Below, one piece after another: positions 63,762-64,000 of a stretch of DNA of 64,000 bases. The stretch is from Dyadobacter sandarakinus. GTDB lineage: Bacteria; Bacteroidota; Bacteroidia; Cytophagales; Spirosomataceae. The stretch's first letter is position 1. Each line of letters begins with the position of its first letter. The position numbers and the translations under genes were made by a program. The stretch is taken from NCBI RefSeq assembly GCF_016894445.1, contig NZ_CP056775.1, forward strand, positions 2,668,001-2,732,000, given 5' to 3'. Under the pieces are notes generated by a model. The model ran no database searches and had not been told where the DNA came from. It saw nothing but the letters and a program-made list of their open reading frames with translations.

Positions 63762-64000
63762 ATGAAAGTCCTAAAAGCTATTCTGCTGATCTTGTTGCAC
63801 TATTTTTCTGTTCAGGCACAGTCGCCTGTGTATGTTTCCGGTAAGGACGGGTACAGTTCGTTCCGTATACCGGCAATACTACGTTCACCCGACGGACATC
63901 TACTTGCTTTTGCCGAGGGAAGAGTGGCCGGAAGCGGCGACTTCGGCGACATTGATATTGTAATGAAACGGAGCAATGACAATGGTAAAACATGGTCGTC
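63762..64000 (+). CDS. Exo-alpha-sialidase (GH33), 5' part only
   Basis: The first 79 codons of a sialidase gene that runs off the window. A signal peptide (MKVLKAILLILLHYFSVQA) is followed by SPVYVSGKDGYSSFRIPAIL, which contains the GH33 FRIP motif with the first Arg of the substrate-binding triad, then LLAFAEGR and the first Asp-box SNDNGKTW. GH33 enzymes release terminal sialic acid from glycans. It may work with the sialate O-acetylesterase of the distant mannosidase locus or belong to a further locus beyond the edge. Confidence 0.9.
   Translation, partial: MKVLKAILLILLHYFSVQAQSPVYVSGKDGYSSFRIPAILRSPDGHLLAFAEGRVAGSGDFGDIDIVMKRSNDNGKTWS

Overview
This window reads as chromosomal DNA of a Bacteroidota bacterium, most likely of the order Cytophagales (a Dyadobacter- or Spirosoma-like genus is my guess, not shown). 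The evidence is a SusC/SusD pair, type IX secretion (T9SS) C-terminal domains, a DUF6934 protein, FtsX/MacB-like permeases typical of the phylum, weak Shine-Dalgarno sites, and several promoters of the Bacteroidota form TTG-N20-TAnnTTTG. No rRNA, convincing tRNA, CRISPR array, insertion sequence or prophage was seen.

Region 1 (1-21966) is a glycan-utilisation locus. On the minus strand, from 21894 leftward, lie susC, susD, an intrinsic terminator, a GH92 alpha-mannosidase, a GH38-like protein, a sialate O-acetylesterase, a LacI regulator, a sugar-porter MFS permease, a large VCBS/FG-GAP lipoprotein and an FtsX-type permease. A second, divergent-sequence GH92 gene converges on them from the plus strand. 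The contents suggest import and trimming of mannose-rich, possibly acetylated and sialylated, N-glycans. Two direct repeats with a CG-centred palindrome ahead of susC are candidate LacI sites.

Region 2 (22122-35816) holds a small stress-type membrane protein, a carotenoid-desaturase-like oxidoreductase, a four-gene operon (membrane protein, DUF3817, cytochrome-c-like lipoprotein, TetR) behind a 34-bp palindrome, an SOS-associated peptidase (HMCES/YedK), a second FtsX permease, a 1307-residue SGNH/propeller/HEAT/cupredoxin fusion, a Crp/Fnr regulator and a membrane protein.

Region 3 (36241-44700) looks accessory: a condensation-domain-like acyltransferase, a divergent HxlR/SDR pair with a clear operator and promoters, an NTF2-like protein, nested inverted repeats around an unknown small gene, a RhuM-Fic protein, a DUF6934 gene with a 60-codon partner, a secreted zincin-like protein, an alpha/beta hydrolase and an AraC regulator.

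Region 4 (44736-53421) has two large T9SS-secreted multidomain proteins with malectin domains and, divergent from them, a TPR/transmembrane/HTH regulator. Region 5 (53572-57796) is a second hydrolase/SDR/SDR/HxlR/Crp/RidA set with visible operators. Region 6 (58011-64000) carries a low-complexity secreted protein, an unknown protein, a hybrid histidine kinase with a pseudo-receiver translationally coupled to a single-domain response regulator, a 46-codon membrane peptide and the start of a GH33 sialidase cut by the window edge.
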